DNA of 64,000 bases from Trichomonas vaginalis G3. Its lineage: Eukaryota; Parabasalia; Trichomonadida; Trichomonadidae. Positions within the stretch are counted from its first letter, which is position 1; each line of letters starts with the position of its first letter. The stretch is taken from assembly GCF_026262505.1 (NCBI RefSeq), contig NC_067204.1:744001-808000 (forward strand), in the 5' to 3' direction. Positions 45,401 to 55,849 of this stretch are shown here, piece after piece. Under the pieces are notes generated by a model. That model did not search any database and was not told the origin of the DNA. It saw nothing but the letters and a program-made list of their open reading frames with translations. The translations under genes and the position numbers were made by a program.

Positions 45401-46801
45401 CCTGATTGTCAAGTCACAAAAAGGAGAAGCAATTGCGAAACAAATTTTTTCTCTGTTGAGGCAGAAATCGATTTTCGACGCCTGGAAATCAGAACACATT
45501 ATCTGCTCGCACGGAATCAGCCCTGTGTTGAATCCGCACACTCTCTCATCAGTCTGGACAACGAAGATCTCATCCCTCTGCTTGATCAGATCCTCCCACA
45601 CGAAGTACCTGTAGTTTTTCTCTCCGTCCTTCTTCAGATAGACCATTGTGCCTCTGTCGTACAGCAAACCGGTCGGGGGATAGCAGGACTGTGTCACTGC
45701 TGTGGTCATGTTCATCTTCGTCTTCGGAGAGATGAGTTTGAAGAAGGAGGAACCGCATTGGATCAAAATTCTCGATGCTTCGTTCGCTCTGTAGCATTTT
45801 TCTAGGACAAAAATGGTGGGAATGTTGAGCAAGTACTTCTTCCAGGGAATGACAATTCTCAGGAACTGTATCTTTGTCGAGAAGATGCAGCAGACTTGTT
45901 TGTAGGGGTTAGTTCCGAGAACAAAGATTCGATTTGGCGTTTTGTCAAAGGAATGGCACTGGAAAGAACGACCAGTCTTCACATCAAGGATACATAAGGT
46001 GTTCTGACCACTTAAATACATTATATTCTCACGATCAATGTAGGTTAAAAAATAAATTGAAGAGGGTGTGTTAGGAAACTTGAATCTGATGCGACCATCG
46101 AAGTCCCATGTTGTGACTCCTTCGCATGGATCTGAAAATATGATCTTGCCTTTGTTTGAGTCTTTTTTTGAATTTAATACGGTCATGCAGTTGTCAATTG
46201 ATGCTTTTAGCTTAACTACTGTATTCAGTTGATCACCATCTAAGTTGTACGCGATAACACCTGATGGTGTTGGTATGTAAATTAGCTCTCTTTCGTAATC
46301 AAAACATGGAGGATTCAGAATTCCGGATTCATAATCAGGTAGAAATGATTTACGAAGTGTAACATTGACTTCTGGATATATTGCTGAGTGTTTTCTTTCG
46401 TAATAAGTTGATATCAAATTCCAAGTCTTAATTCCGGAGCCAATTGTAATAATTGTATGAGATTTCGGAGAATACAAGACATGCATGACTGTTTTTTGCT
46501 CTGTTTTTAGTCCTGTTTTGAGAGGTCGCAGAAAATTTGCTGCTAGAAACCAAATTTCAATTTCAGAATGATGAACTGAAACACCAACAGTAATATCACT
46601 GTTAGGTAATTGTGTTGCACAACAAAATTTGTTCCGAAATGTCTTCTTTATCTTTGGACCTTCGATTTGTAACAATTTCTTGTTTGTTGAGCACCAAAAA
46701 GTACCTTGTTGGAACTCATAGATCGAATTAGCAATACTTGTTCCGAGATCAAGCTCATATTCGGGAAAGATCCCGAATTTTAAGCTGTCTCGGAAATTCA
46801 T
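42437..46801 (-). CDS. Large WD40 protein with charged low-complexity C-terminus
   Basis: I prefer the ATG of MNFRDSLKFGIFPEYE at 46801 (1,454 residues). It is preceded by CTCATTGG, a good trichomonad-type initiator, whereas an upstream ATG at 46918 would add 39 codons of AT-rich leader. Residues 1-680 form two WD40-like propellers (SHTIITIGSGIKTWNL, RVTNISFSPTFWISTSLDGN VCLYDYDW). From about 700 to the end the protein is Lys/Glu/Asn/Ser-rich, with SEEKGSK-type repeats, and is predicted disordered. Double-propeller proteins with long charged tails include flagellar WDR87/WDR97-like proteins, a possible but unproved match. The frame is intact. No signal peptide is present with the preferred start. 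Confidence 0.75.
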   Translation of the reverse strand: MNFRDSLKFGIFPEYELDLGTSIANSIYEFQQGTFWCSTNKKLLQIEGPKIKKTFRNKFCCATQLPNSDITVGVSVHHSEIEIWFLAANFLRPLKTGLKTEQKTVMHVLYSPKSHTIITIGSGIKTWNLISTYYERKHSAIYPEVNVTLRKSFLPDYESGILNPPCFDYERELIYIPTPSGVIAYNLDGDQLNTVVKLKASIDNCMTVLNSKKDSNKGKIIFSDPCEGVTTWDFDGRIRFKFPNTPSSIYFLTYIDRENIMYLSGQNTLCILDVKTGRSFQCHSFDKTPNRIFVLGTNPYKQVCCIFSTKIQFLRIVIPWKKYLLNIPTIFVLEKCYRANEASRILIQCGSSFFKLISPKTKMNMTTAVTQSCYPPTGLLYDRGTMVYLKKDGEKNYRYFVWEDLIKQRDEIFVVQTDERVCGFNTGLIPCEQIMCSDFQASKIDFCLNREKICFAIASPFCDLTIRDYDNFRVIYHGSLSSEEIVQMKFMPTLNLICLVYRTTIIIFDSENLAVLCSKSDIKSSNVVGILGNNILIGLEDGTIERYEVIQNDLKESFKIKSHSQRVTNISFSPTFWISTSLDGNVCLYDYDWTVFYKISLPCSLLSGIILNGRREILVATDSELMIIEPVYQMFFNEIDEEHPLLDVFDELDDYLESNAVSYLEEFETQNSSFLSNFTKSKIVYNNRKQSPKKSFDLNELNRLKKLLEKEEKLLKNSNQTEENQEKEDEEQKQEITDEDKEMILREMENLGDKTDQFKSIQNDENIQNNSEEKTVENSEEKISDADGKSDKKKQNNENNSKKKAKKEFDTSQFLKEYNEEQERNKNRKKEKKVKNKTEEKETETKEEKLDLSNIKLFDSSSNSSLEIFQSIKPQPSKQKITTIPPQIQKEEIKISEEKGSKNSEEKGSKISEEKIEKENSEEGKKTKKKQQNKGNLIREPQENTKSKSFKRNFKQNPIRKTSSDNSTKNVEEENKNVNVSSIYMELDNDNDKNNNRKPKQTKTQNSILKLNQNSSNKPEKSSYININTDISDISNQNSKSNRNLRNPRNFRNKNDLNHDLTDKNKETKTVLTSSSSDDKFEFEFEKNDTRNQQNRGEKYVAGDTKKSMKFKRVLVRERKFKKKSQINVESSEETENIFLSAMGGEIRGDIGITHTKCESSLSRNSSKFSVLVEETKKLKKSESTANLSLKLNKTDQKQLSASQSLPSLLLLSQEIQDKFSNSSPLALFLSDDQNEDSNDNSFDTDQNQPFYNLNEQVQTNLNEKQNLEKSGNESIKLEKRDNKSVEIGDDRNNELQTSNDETDSPFKFQPNNEIENSEETKNINEKPFCSEIDSEEELERVKIKFKRKEIRKQNSFLPEFNVKPYVSTNNIYDDMLSNIMIDQNKKQSSNDLLHYVVNGMKPKRSKLSNTSRENKIYNSAQFPKSKRISSIELNGAIFVRPIYNRNRPLTGRK

Positions 46802-46927
46802 CCAATGAGGAGAAAAAAAATTTATTATAAACGAAGATAAAAAAAGAATCTTGAAAATATGTTTGTTATAAGCAAATAAGCATTTTGTATTTATTAACAT
46901 TGTCAGAAGATTTTCCATTTTTTTAAT

Positions 46928-47596
46928 ATGATATCTCTTTGTTTCTTAGCTGTTGCTGAGAGTGTCGAAATAAAAGGGATATTTTCTAAGGTATATGACG
47001 ACAAAATCATCATGATTGATGTTAGTGGATCTTCAAGACAACATATTAATGGATCTTCTGTTTTAACTAAACCAGAATATGCAATTTATCCATGGAATAA
47101 AGAATACGATTGGTGCTCAAACTGCTATTATCAATACTCGTCACATCCTTGGATTTCTTTTTCCTTGAAAGGAAAGAAATTCAAAATCAATGGCTATTTC
47201 ATTCGTTGCGGTTGTTGTTACACTCGATGCTGCTGTGAAGACGAGAAATATGGATGCTTTGATTGCTGCACATACTCATGGGCACTACAAATTTCGGATA
47301 ATAATCAAACATGGACAGATGCTCATAAAATCGAGAAAGATGAATCAATGAAACGATGTAATGAGAAAAGTTATGACCTCGGGAAAACTTACACAGCTAA
47401 ATACGTTCGATTAATTCAACTTCAGCCGTGTCCAGGCTATCCTCCTGCCATATCAATTAACAGATTTGAACTTTTCGGAGAAGTTGTTTCAGATGATTCA
47501 CTAAATGAAGAAAATTTTGTTTCTTATCATGATGATGACGAAGATGTAAGTATTATAGGGCATATATCAAAGAATGGAAATGTACAATTAAATTAA
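46928..47596 (+). CDS. Secreted discoidin (F5/8 type C) domain protein 1
   Basis: This 222-residue protein has a signal-like start, MISLCFLAVAESVEI. Residues about 25-190 form a discoidin/F5-8C galactose-binding-like fold: PEYAIYPWNKEYDWCSNC, YSWALQISDNNQTWTDAH, AKYVRLIQ, INRFELFGE. A Cys cluster is inserted at about 98-120 (CGCCYTRCCCE, then CFDCC). The C-terminus carries HDDDEDVSIIGHIS, shared almost exactly with the paralogues at 57457 and 61334. No membrane segment is present, so it is secreted or peripherally attached. Its start lies divergently about 126 bases from the preferred start of the WD40 gene. The domain class is secure; ligand and role are unknown. Confidence 0.8.
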   Translation: MISLCFLAVAESVEIKGIFSKVYDDKIIMIDVSGSSRQHINGSSVLTKPEYAIYPWNKEYDWCSNCYYQYSSHPWISFSLKGKKFKINGYFIRCGCCYTRCCCEDEKYGCFDCCTYSWALQISDNNQTWTDAHKIEKDESMKRCNEKSYDLGKTYTAKYVRLIQLQPCPGYPPAISINRFELFGEVVSDDSLNEENFVSYHDDDEDVSIIGHISKNGNVQLN

Positions 47597-48691
47597 AATC
47601 TGTTGTTACTTAAGAAAAGCTGATATTATAAGGTCTTTCAAAAAAAATTATACGAATTTTTGAAATTTGATTTCAAATTCTTTGAACTTGCTTCAATTTT
47701 GGAAGGTTAAATAGGACTAATAACCATCACAATCATTTTTAACTGTTTGAACAAAAGAATAAAAAATATTCTTGAATTGACGTTTCTTGTTTTCAAATAT
47801 AGCATATCAAAACGTTTGTTTGTTCTTTCTCATTATAAAAATACCAGTAATAACACACAAAATGGAGGACTTCATGGACAACAAAGATATCGACCAAAAT
47901 TGTGTCCATTATGCTTGATGTATGAAAACTACTAATATTATGTATTGAATGTCTTCTGTTTGATTTCAATTTATATTAAGATTTTAAAATATCCATATTT
48001 TACTTGATAATGCAGATATTTTATTGTATTATGAAAATTAAACGAAAAATATCGCTCAAAAAGATCAAAATTAGATGTTAAGAAAATTGTTTATTGATTA
48101 GGCTGTCTTCAGGTATTTTTTGAAGCAATACTTTCCGTACTTTCATTTTTCTTTCTATGGGTGCATATAATATATTCCTAAATAAGGATTTGTGATTAAA
48201 ATTCTTTTTAGATTTGGGTAAATAAATCGTTAGATCTTAGATCATATTAATCAATTCTTCTTACAATTAAATTATGGTAAAAATGGCTGTGTAAAACAGT
48301 TGGAGTATTGTTAAATTGCGCGAAAAGTTTCAACTTCTATTTACAGTATGTTCAAATATATTAGAATTCAATATTGTGTGATAGAATTAACTATAAGCAA
48401 TCGATATTAAGTCATTAATGAAAATCGATATTAATATTTAAAATTTTCGAGGTTTTTTGAGCTGAATGCTATTGTCTTGGACATCTAGAATGAGGTTCTC
48501 CTTGGTGAATTTCTCCAAATTTTTTCTGTTTCAGAAAATGCCTATGCAATTTTCTAGAAAATGAAAATGAGGTTTTACAATTCTTGATTTTTTTGGAAAA
48601 ATGAGGTTAAAATTCTTCAAAATTTAAATCTCTAGACAAAGTATTATTGCTTATATATTCAAAACATTATCCTTAGTTTTGATATGTTGGC
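47597..48691. other. Gene-free stretch before element 2
   Basis: About 1.1 kb of AT-rich DNA. A 62-codon frame at 47747 has no coding character. No hairpin or repeat was seen up to the target duplication at 48692. Confidence 0.45.
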
Positions 48692-48697
48692 CAAAAA
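48692..48697. repeat. Target site duplication of element 2, left
   Basis: CAAAAA directly outside the left terminal repeat; the same six bases follow the right terminal repeat at 56086-56091. Six bases is the usual Polinton duplication length. Confidence 0.8.
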
Positions 48698-48933
48698 AGT
48701 AGTATATATGGATGGGTTGTGTGACTTTTTTTGTAAACGTAAGAATTCATACAATATTGAACGATTTTGTATCATTTTTTTTAACATATGAAGTAAAAAA
48801 TGTATGATTCTTACGGTTTTTATTCTTACGTTTTTGAATAAATCAAGATTTAAAAAATTTTCAAAATTGTAAGACATTTACACTCAGCCCAAACATAATG
48901 AAATAAAAAATAATTTTTTAAAAATTCATGTCT
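48698..48933. repeat. Left terminal inverted repeat of element 2
   Basis: It begins AGTAGTATATATGGATGGG and ends TTAAAAATTCATGTCT; it matches the reverse complement of 55850-56085 over its length with no mismatch that I could see. Confidence 0.9.
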
Positions 48934-48951
48934 CAGAATCAACATTGAACT

Positions 48952-49350
48952 TTAAGGACCCGGGCTCAACGAGTCATGATTTATGAAATCAATAATTTGA
49001 TTTATTCGCTCTTCAATAATTTCTATTCTTTTTGTTAAATCATCTATTTTCATTAATGAGGTGATTCTTGATTGAGGAATAGATTTCAAACTAACCACTC
49101 CTTTTATTTTTGAAATTTTGAATCCATCAACTTTAAACATTTTATTCAATTTACATGTTGTCAATTCTTCAAATAATTTTTTATTATTGGCATAATAGTC
49201 ATTAAATTCTTCAACAGATGAAAAATTTTTTATTTCAGTAATTGTTAACAACGTTTATTTTTTGTTGAACATTTTCACTTTCATTTATTTCTTCCTCCTC
49301 TGTTTCATTTATTTTAAAATTGGTTTCATTTATCATTAAATAAAAATTAG
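48952..49350 (-). pseudogene. Small coiled-coil protein relic (element 2)
   Basis: The first gene region inside the left repeat encodes acidic (NETEEEEINESENVQQ) and then helical sequence with a C-terminal coiled coil, IDDLTKRIEIIEERINQIID. I do not recognise a family. It appears decayed like the rest of the element and is described only as a part. Confidence 0.45.
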
Positions 49351-49397
49351 AATATAAGTGATGAAATATATTTTTAATTTTAATGAAATAATCAGAA

Positions 49398-49502
49398 ATG
49401 GCGGCAGGATTCTTTAAAAAATTATGGGATGGAATTAAAAAAGCTGCGGGTTGGTTCATCAAAAGATTATTAAACCCATTGCAAACTTTTTGGCACCAGT
49501 AG
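49398..49502 (+). CDS. Amphipathic virion-type peptide A (element 2)
   Basis: The product starts MAAGFFKKLWDGIKKAAGWF, a strongly amphipathic cationic helix resembling membrane-active peptides of minor capsid proteins such as adenovirus pVI. A related sequence on the other strand begins MAAGIFKKLWDKVKRGAHK (from 49869). The pair face each other and look like an inverted duplication. It is a fossil part of the element. Confidence 0.45.
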   Translation: MAAGFFKKLWDGIKKAAGWFIKRLLNPLQTFWHQ

Positions 49503-49659
49503 CGAAAACGGCAGGAACTATCATAGGGGAGTATTAGTGCTAAAGCAGGTAATCCGGCGATGGGAGCACAAGCAGTAACGCAGTTGGTGGAATTGCTGAA
49601 GGAATACTTAATAAAATAGGAGGTAGATAGTGGAAAAATAAATTAAATATTATTTTTAT

Positions 49660-49869
49660 CTTAGTATCGGTTGAAGTCTTTGATAAACTTTTTCTCCTTT
49701 ATTAATATTTCTCTTATTGGGGCAGCTTTTGGTGTTATTGATTCAGCAACGTCACTAATTGCTTCTTTATTCTTAAATATCCAATTTGCTCCCTTCTCAT
49801 TGTTTCCCAAACTTTATGCGCTCCTCTTTTTACTTTATCCCACAGTTTCTTAAATATACCTGCAGCCAT
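49660..49869 (-). CDS. Amphipathic virion-type peptide B (element 2)
   Basis: The minus-strand start MAAGIFKKLWDKVKRGAHK matches peptide A in 8 of the first 11 residues or better. The rest is basic and helical. The two copies converge around 49500-49650. A role as a minor virion, membrane-active protein is inferred. It is a fossil part. Confidence 0.45.
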
Positions 49870-49935
49870 AGTTGATTATTTCATTAAAATTAAAAATTCA
49901 TTTCCATCTTTAATTTTGATTTTATTTATTAATAA

Positions 49936-51568
49936 ATGACGACTAACTATTTGGTGCCAAACACCAAACCAATTAATGGAAATGTATTTCATTCATTCGA
50001 AAAGATAAATGAAATATTTGCAAAGAATGACGGTAGAAGATATTATAGAGAACTTGAAAGTTCATGCTATGACTCTGATACTCCATATTTTGATGATAAA
50101 CAAACTCATTTAAGAATTACAAATCCAGCTCATGATGTGAACCAATAGGTGACACAATATTAAACGCAAAGTTAAAGCAACTCTAGTTTCAAATAAAGCT
50201 TTCACATTGATGCCGCTTTTAAATGCATGCGTTTATTCGTTGGTTACAAATCATCAAATCAAAGCTTTAAAACAATTAGAAGTAGAAACCGAAAGAGGTG
50301 ATGCTGGTTATCTTCAGATGGATTGCGCCCGTGAATCTTTCGCATTTGCAACATAAACCGAAATCAGAAAGGAAAGTTAAAAAGTTTGTTCATTCGTATA
50401 TATAATAATGTTCAAAAATATGATAACTCAGTATGTGGAAAAATATTGACCCTTCAGAAGTTTTCAAGAAAGCAAATGAAGAAGTTGATGTCACTTTTGA
50501 TATGATTATTCCGGTAAATGATTTGTTAGCATTTCAGGCGTTCGATGATTATCCTAAATCATTTGGTGATATCATTCTTAAATATTATGTTTTCAGGGAT
50601 ACTTTAGTATTTGTCAGGTTGACCCGTTAAGAGTTGCTGATTTACAAAATTACGTTTATGAAAAGATAACTGATGAAAATTATGAAAAGATTATGAATCA
50701 TGTTATAAATATGATCGCAAATTCCAACAAATCGGACTTCCTACCAAATTAATTACAAGCTTAGCCGCTACATCTGCTGACGCAACAGTTGAGACGTTAT
50801 TATTTCATGCACAAAGATGGAAGTTTTAGAGGATAAATGTATTACACCAGGATACGGTTTAATTGAAGAATCAGTTAAAGCAATACCACGTTTATTTAGT
50901 AAGGAAGATCCATTCATGATTCCAGCTCAACATATTGACGTTCGTTCACTAAATGGAGGTTGCATCACTCCTGAAGGTATTAGCTCAGATTTCTCATACG
51001 CTCTTCATAATGTTACAGATGTTGTGTTAACATTTCCGAAGAATGCAATGCAAAGAACGGTTTTAGAAAATCCAATGCTTCGAGGTCTTCAGGTCACTAT
51101 AGATTCCAGAAACTTCCCCGATCAAGCGATGACCACAGTGGGCGACATATTCTTTACACGTTTGCTTCAAGCTTCTGATTTAGATGGAGTGAATGAATGC
51201 ACAGAAGAATACGAGGACTCATTAACTAGACCACTGAATGATGATAATGGCACGCCATTAGCTAGAACATGGAAAGACCAAACTTCATTCTTATGCACTA
51301 TTCCAGTTCAACGTGATGGAGCGGGTATATTCTTTGATGGATTAGAAACTTTCAACTCACAAGTTACAGTACAAGTGAAAGCTTATCCAATCATTCAGGT
51401 GAAAATGACACTTACTGTTCAAAGGTGACAAATCCTCCTCAGGTTTGGTTTACTAGGACTACGTATTGGACATGGACACCGGATGAAGGTTTGAAATATC
51501 ATCCAACAGGTACACCATCACAGTATAGAAGTTCATATGATGAAATATTGATGAATAGAAATGTTTAA
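49936..51568 (+). pseudogene. Major-capsid-like relic (element 2)
   Basis: This 1.6-kb plus-strand region encodes capsid-like beta-rich segments. The clearest (about 50817-51428) has GLIEESVKAIPRLFSKEDPF, ITPEGISSDFSYALHNVTDV and LRGLQVTIDSRNFPDQAMTT, in the style of double-jelly-roll capsid proteins. The position directly before the packaging ATPase and the total extent (roughly 540 codons) suit a Polinton major capsid gene. It is broken in several places and is treated as a fossil. The identification is inference from position, size and composition. Confidence 0.5.
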
Positions 51569-51657
51569 AATTATAAATTTATTTTTGATTAAATGGATTT
51601 AAATTCATCCACCCTTATGAAGAATTAGCAGGAGTATATAATACATACGTAGATGAT

Positions 51658-52419
51658 ATGATTAATGAAGCATTGAGTGATAATAGAAATGCTCTATCTA
51701 AGGAAAAATTAATGAAAATTCCATATTCTGAATGTTACTTAAATTCAATCACTGCAGCAATTGGTAAACAAAATAAAGGTAAAACATTAACGATAATAAA
51801 ACAAATTATCATTATTGCTAACACTTCCCCCTATTCACATGTGTTAATTTATATCAACCGTTCAGGTTCACCTTCAGATGATACATTTGAATCTTTAAAG
51901 CATTTAATCAAAATTCCAATTATTTATTTATCACAAGAAGAAGCAGAAGATTATTTAAAAAACTTTTTAATGTATAAAGAATTATATAATACAATCAAGA
52001 AGCAAGGATTAGAGGATAAAATTATTGATAAACAACGGGATGAATTATTTGAAACACTTTCTATTTCAAATTTTGATAAAGAATTTTTGCATTCACTCAT
52101 TTTTCTAGATGATGCAGTGAAATCAAAACTAATAGCAAATGAGAAATCATATTTTAATCAGTTATTAACTCAATGTCGACACATTCAGTGTTCATTCTTT
52201 ATGGCTGTTCAATATTTCAAAGCATTAAGCACAAACATTAAATCAAACCTGTCCACCCTTTTCATTTTCAGTGGTTTTAGTCGTCAACAGTTGAACGTTA
52301 TGCTTTATCAAGTGAATTTACCAATGAGCATTAATGAACTTTACACACAATATCAACAATTAGGAGAACATGGAAAAATAATAGTTGATTTAAATAAAGG
52401 TTCCATTAAATTCGAATAA
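51658..52419 (+). CDS. A32/FtsK-type packaging ATPase (element 2)
   Basis: This 253-residue frame is the best-preserved gene of the element. Walker A is IGKQNKGKTLTIIKQ near residue 35, Walker B is SLIFLDDAVKSKL near residue 145, and a polar sensor segment follows (CSFFMAVQYFKALSTN). It is distantly similar to the ATPase of element 1 (GKMGSGKT, LVCDDF), including the ending pattern SGFSRQQLNVMLYQVNLPMS against QGFSRYDIELIWKQSG. It would drive DNA into capsids. Divergence between the two shows the elements belong to different lineages. Confidence 0.8.
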   Translation: MINEALSDNRNALSKEKLMKIPYSECYLNSITAAIGKQNKGKTLTIIKQIIIIANTSPYSHVLIYINRSGSPSDDTFESLKHLIKIPIIYLSQEEAEDYLKNFLMYKELYNTIKKQGLEDKIIDKQRDELFETLSISNFDKEFLHSLIFLDDAVKSKLIANEKSYFNQLLTQCRHIQCSFFMAVQYFKALSTNIKSNLSTLFIFSGFSRQQLNVMLYQVNLPMSINELYTQYQQLGEHGKIIVDLNKGSIKFE

Positions 52420-52460
52420 CTTTTTTATAATTAATTTTTATTATTTATTTATAATTAAAC

Positions 52461-52874
52461 ATGACAGAAATTGCAAATCTTCTACAGGTTCCATTAAAAC
52501 AAGGAACAAACAAAAAGGGTGCATATAATAGAACTATGAAAGTTCCAGACGGAATGAAAGAATTAGTCCACATTGTTGCCGGTCTTCAAAAGGATGTTAA
52601 ACAAATGAGAAACGTTTTAACATTACCAGAAGCTCAAGCATATGCCAAACGTCATGGACCAAATTGGGAAGCACACGAAGCAGACATTACGGGTCCAAAT
52701 GGAAAACCCGATGGTATAAATGAAGTTTTCGTTACTGATGGTCAAGGTAATATTAAAGTCATAAATGGTTATAAATTAACTATATCTGATTATCCTAAAC
52801 GTAAAGCATATAATGAACGTTATCCTATGCAATTTGATGAAAATGGAAAAGCTGTTAAACAATACATTAACTGA
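52461..52874 (+). CDS. Element 2 conserved-looking protein, 137 aa
   Basis: This 137-residue frame follows the ATPase gene after 41 AT-rich bases. It starts [20 protein letters not shown], contains a helical [20 protein letters not shown] segment and a hydrophilic C-terminal half with [20 protein letters not shown] and [19 protein letters not shown]. It is probably a virion or DNA-associated protein from its place in the capsid/ATPase block. I do not recognise the family. It converges with the polymerase region. Confidence 0.45.
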   Translation: MTEIANLLQVPLKQGTNKKGAYNRTMKVPDGMKELVHIVAGLQKDVKQMRNVLTLPEAQAYAKRHGPNWEAHEADITGPNGKPDGINEVFVTDGQGNIKVINGYKLTISDYPKRKAYNERYPMQFDENGKAVKQYIN

Positions 52875-55823
52875 CAATTTTCTTTGGTATGTGGTTTTTC
52901 ATTATCGATTCTATCCAATGTTGGTTTATTTACATATGTAAACGCTTTACCACACATTTTGCATTTAGATGAAAGGATTAAATCGTGATAGTATTGAAAA
53001 TCATCCGTTGAAACATTATTTTTAGTATCTCTTTTCGCCTTTTCATCTTGTTTCTTATATGAATCAATTTTATATTTCCAATACTTTTTTGTTAATTCAA
53101 AACTTGATTCTATCTCTTCCTCAGGATATTTTTCATTAGGATTAAAGTCTTTATATGCTAAAGCGTAACGAATCATTGAAGCATTCGATGATAAAGAAAG
53201 ATTATGAAGCATGTCAATTTTATAAACAAATGTTTCTTCGATAATTTTATCAATTGGGTCAATCATAATTTCAACGTCTTTATTGCAATAATGAATAAAA
53301 TATTCTAATCTATTCTCAAAATTTTTAGCATCATTGAGATATATTTGATAATCACTATCTGATATAGTTTCTTGAGTTAATGCTGAATAAAATGAATCTT
53401 TCGTGAATGGTTCCTTTTTATATAATTCATCTTCGTAATTCTCCCATGTGATGAATTGATAAGGGAAAAAGGATTTAACACGTGACTTATTGTTTCCGAA
53501 ATCTTGAGTGAATTGGTCTAATGTCCCACCCGCTATATAATTTCTGATGTCAATAAATCTCAATTCATATGGAACGTTTGTTTTCTTTACAATGATTTGC
53601 TTAAATTGTGAAGATGAACCCAGCATTGATTTTATTTTCCATTTTGCAGTGTTTAAATCACGAAGAATTAAATTTAAATCAAACTTTCCCGAATTAAAAC
53701 CTATGATATTCACTTTATTGAATTCCTCATCTAGAAGTTCTTTAAATGCTTCCTTCTGTTTTTCATTTAATGTTTGAGACAAAGTCCCCACCGTTTGGTC
53801 CGTTTGCGACTTCATTAATTCTTCATATTGTTCAATATTTGATTTAGCAACTCATGAACAGGTTGAAAATAAAAACTCAATCCAATCAGAAATAAAAGAA
53901 TCACTCGAAGTTAAGCAAAAATTCCTCGTATATGTTTTATCATTTAATTTAACCATTGATGATACCATGAATGGTTTTAAGTAAGCGTTCAAAGTTGCAC
54001 ACTCAGAAAGTTGTAATTCTTCTTTAGTCTCTAATGTTTCGAAGTCAAAAGTAATATAATATCTTGTCGGTTGATAATATTCCTGCAAATTATGAGCTAA
54101 TAACCACTGATATATCTTCTGTTTCGTAATATGTGGTGCATATGGTTGCTGTGTCTTTTGCAACTGAACGTCTTGAATTAATCTTCCATTATTTTCTTTA
54201 CATTTCTCACAATGCTTTAAAAATCTTCTTTGGTTTTTCCTTTCTGGATCATCACGGATAGAATATACTTCTTCTTTGCAAAAGGGGCAAACTTTATATC
54301 CTGTGAGTGCTTCAACGTCTGTAATTCTGTCAGCGTGAAGTTTTCCACATGGACTCTGTGTTAATAAAATATTTACTGTTTCAAATTCTGGATCTATCAT
54401 TATTGATTCCACTAATGGAAAGTCTACCTTATTTATGTCCACGTCTTCTGGTTGAGGATCACAATAATAGAAATCAATATTAACATTTAACATTCTCGCT
54501 AATCTCTCACTTTCTGATGAAATATCAAACCCTTCATATGCATCTATTGCTTCATTTAAATAGCTTCTACGAGTTTTAGGATTAGCACCATCAGGAATGT
54601 TATAGAAGCGTTTAAATAACCTTCTACCTTCTGCTCTAATTTGATTATCATTCATTTTAGCTGTTCCGTTTTTGTTCATTTATGTAAGAATAAAAAATTA
54701 AAAAATAAAGTTTATTTTTAAAGCCCATAAAATGAATTAAGAACACATAAATTTTTATCATCTGCGACGTGACGAATACATTTTAATTTACTCAAGAATG
54801 CGTACCCTGAACATTAAATCTAATTCCTGTCTTATTTAATTTCACAACTTTGAAAAGGAATGTATGAATAGCTATAAAATGATGAGAAGATGTTTTATGG
54901 GTTGCTTCCATTTTTTCTGAAATAAATGAATAAATATAATGCTTATACGTTTTCATATCTTTTATATTCTTAATAACGAATGGTATAGACCTTTCCACTT
55001 CGTCTTCCTTCGGTGCTGTTCTTTCATATGAAACATTATTGGTATCTTCAATAATAAACCACAATCACACAAAATTTTATAGGTTCCAATGGTTTCTTTT
55101 GATATTTTATCTAATAAATCAAAAACTTTATCAACACCTGTACATTTATTTAAATAATAATTGTGTAAATATCATGGTCTTCTTTCTTAATCGTATTGTT
55201 GCATATGTTACATTTTCAGTGCTTTTTTGAATTTTTCAGAATCAAGAGGAGGTGAAAGTAATATACATGGATAATCTCCATCGTCAATAAACTGAAGCTT
55301 ATGTTTACGAATAAATTTAGTACCTTCTTCTGAAAGTTTTCATCTATTTCACCATCTAATAAATTTTGTGTTGATTCTGAGACATAATTTTATATCTTTC
55401 TTCATGAGATTTCTGAACTGCTGATTCTGAAGCTGGATATTCATTAAACCCTCTACTTCATTTTCATTATATTTTTCAACTTCTCTTAATTCCTTAATTT
55501 TTCATCTATTTCATCTCTTATTTTTTCCAGTCTTTCAATTTCATCATATTCATCATCTTTAATCCGTTCTTCATAATATTCAGGGAAAACATCAGGTTCT
55601 TTAGTTTTTCCCTTTTTAGATGTGGGATATAAGAAATTTATAACATCATCTTTATTCTTTTTCCATCATAATCAAACTCATTTAAAAACTCCGCGAATTT
55701 TTGACAATTTCTAAAATAATATTTATCAACCTCATAACCTGCCTCCTCTAATATATCCTTTATTTCCTCATTTGTGAATCCTAATTTTTTAACGTCGTTA
55801 GTCTTGACACTCATTTCATACAA
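52873..55823 (-). pseudogene. Polymerase B relic (element 2)
   Basis: This minus-strand region of about 2.95 kb carries parts of a protein-primed polymerase. Near 55823 is an N-terminal SAP-like stretch (GFTNEEIKDILEEAGYEVD) like that of element 1. Further in are an Exo I-type YYITFDFETLETK, Exo II GFNSGKFDLNLILRDL and Exo III YCNKDVEIM. A CPFCKEEVYSIRDD zinc-finger-like site lies before Exo I. Close to the end there is an HNH-like segment (CKMCGK, TLDRIDN, H, N). No palm-domain motif was recognised. It is badly broken, with several breaks, and is treated as a fossil. Confidence 0.75.
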
Positions 55824-55849
55824 AATAAAAATAAATTTTCATAAATGTA

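Noticed and set aside
47747-47935. 62-codon frame downstream of discoidin 1
   Set aside because: No coding character, no start context and no similarity to neighbours.
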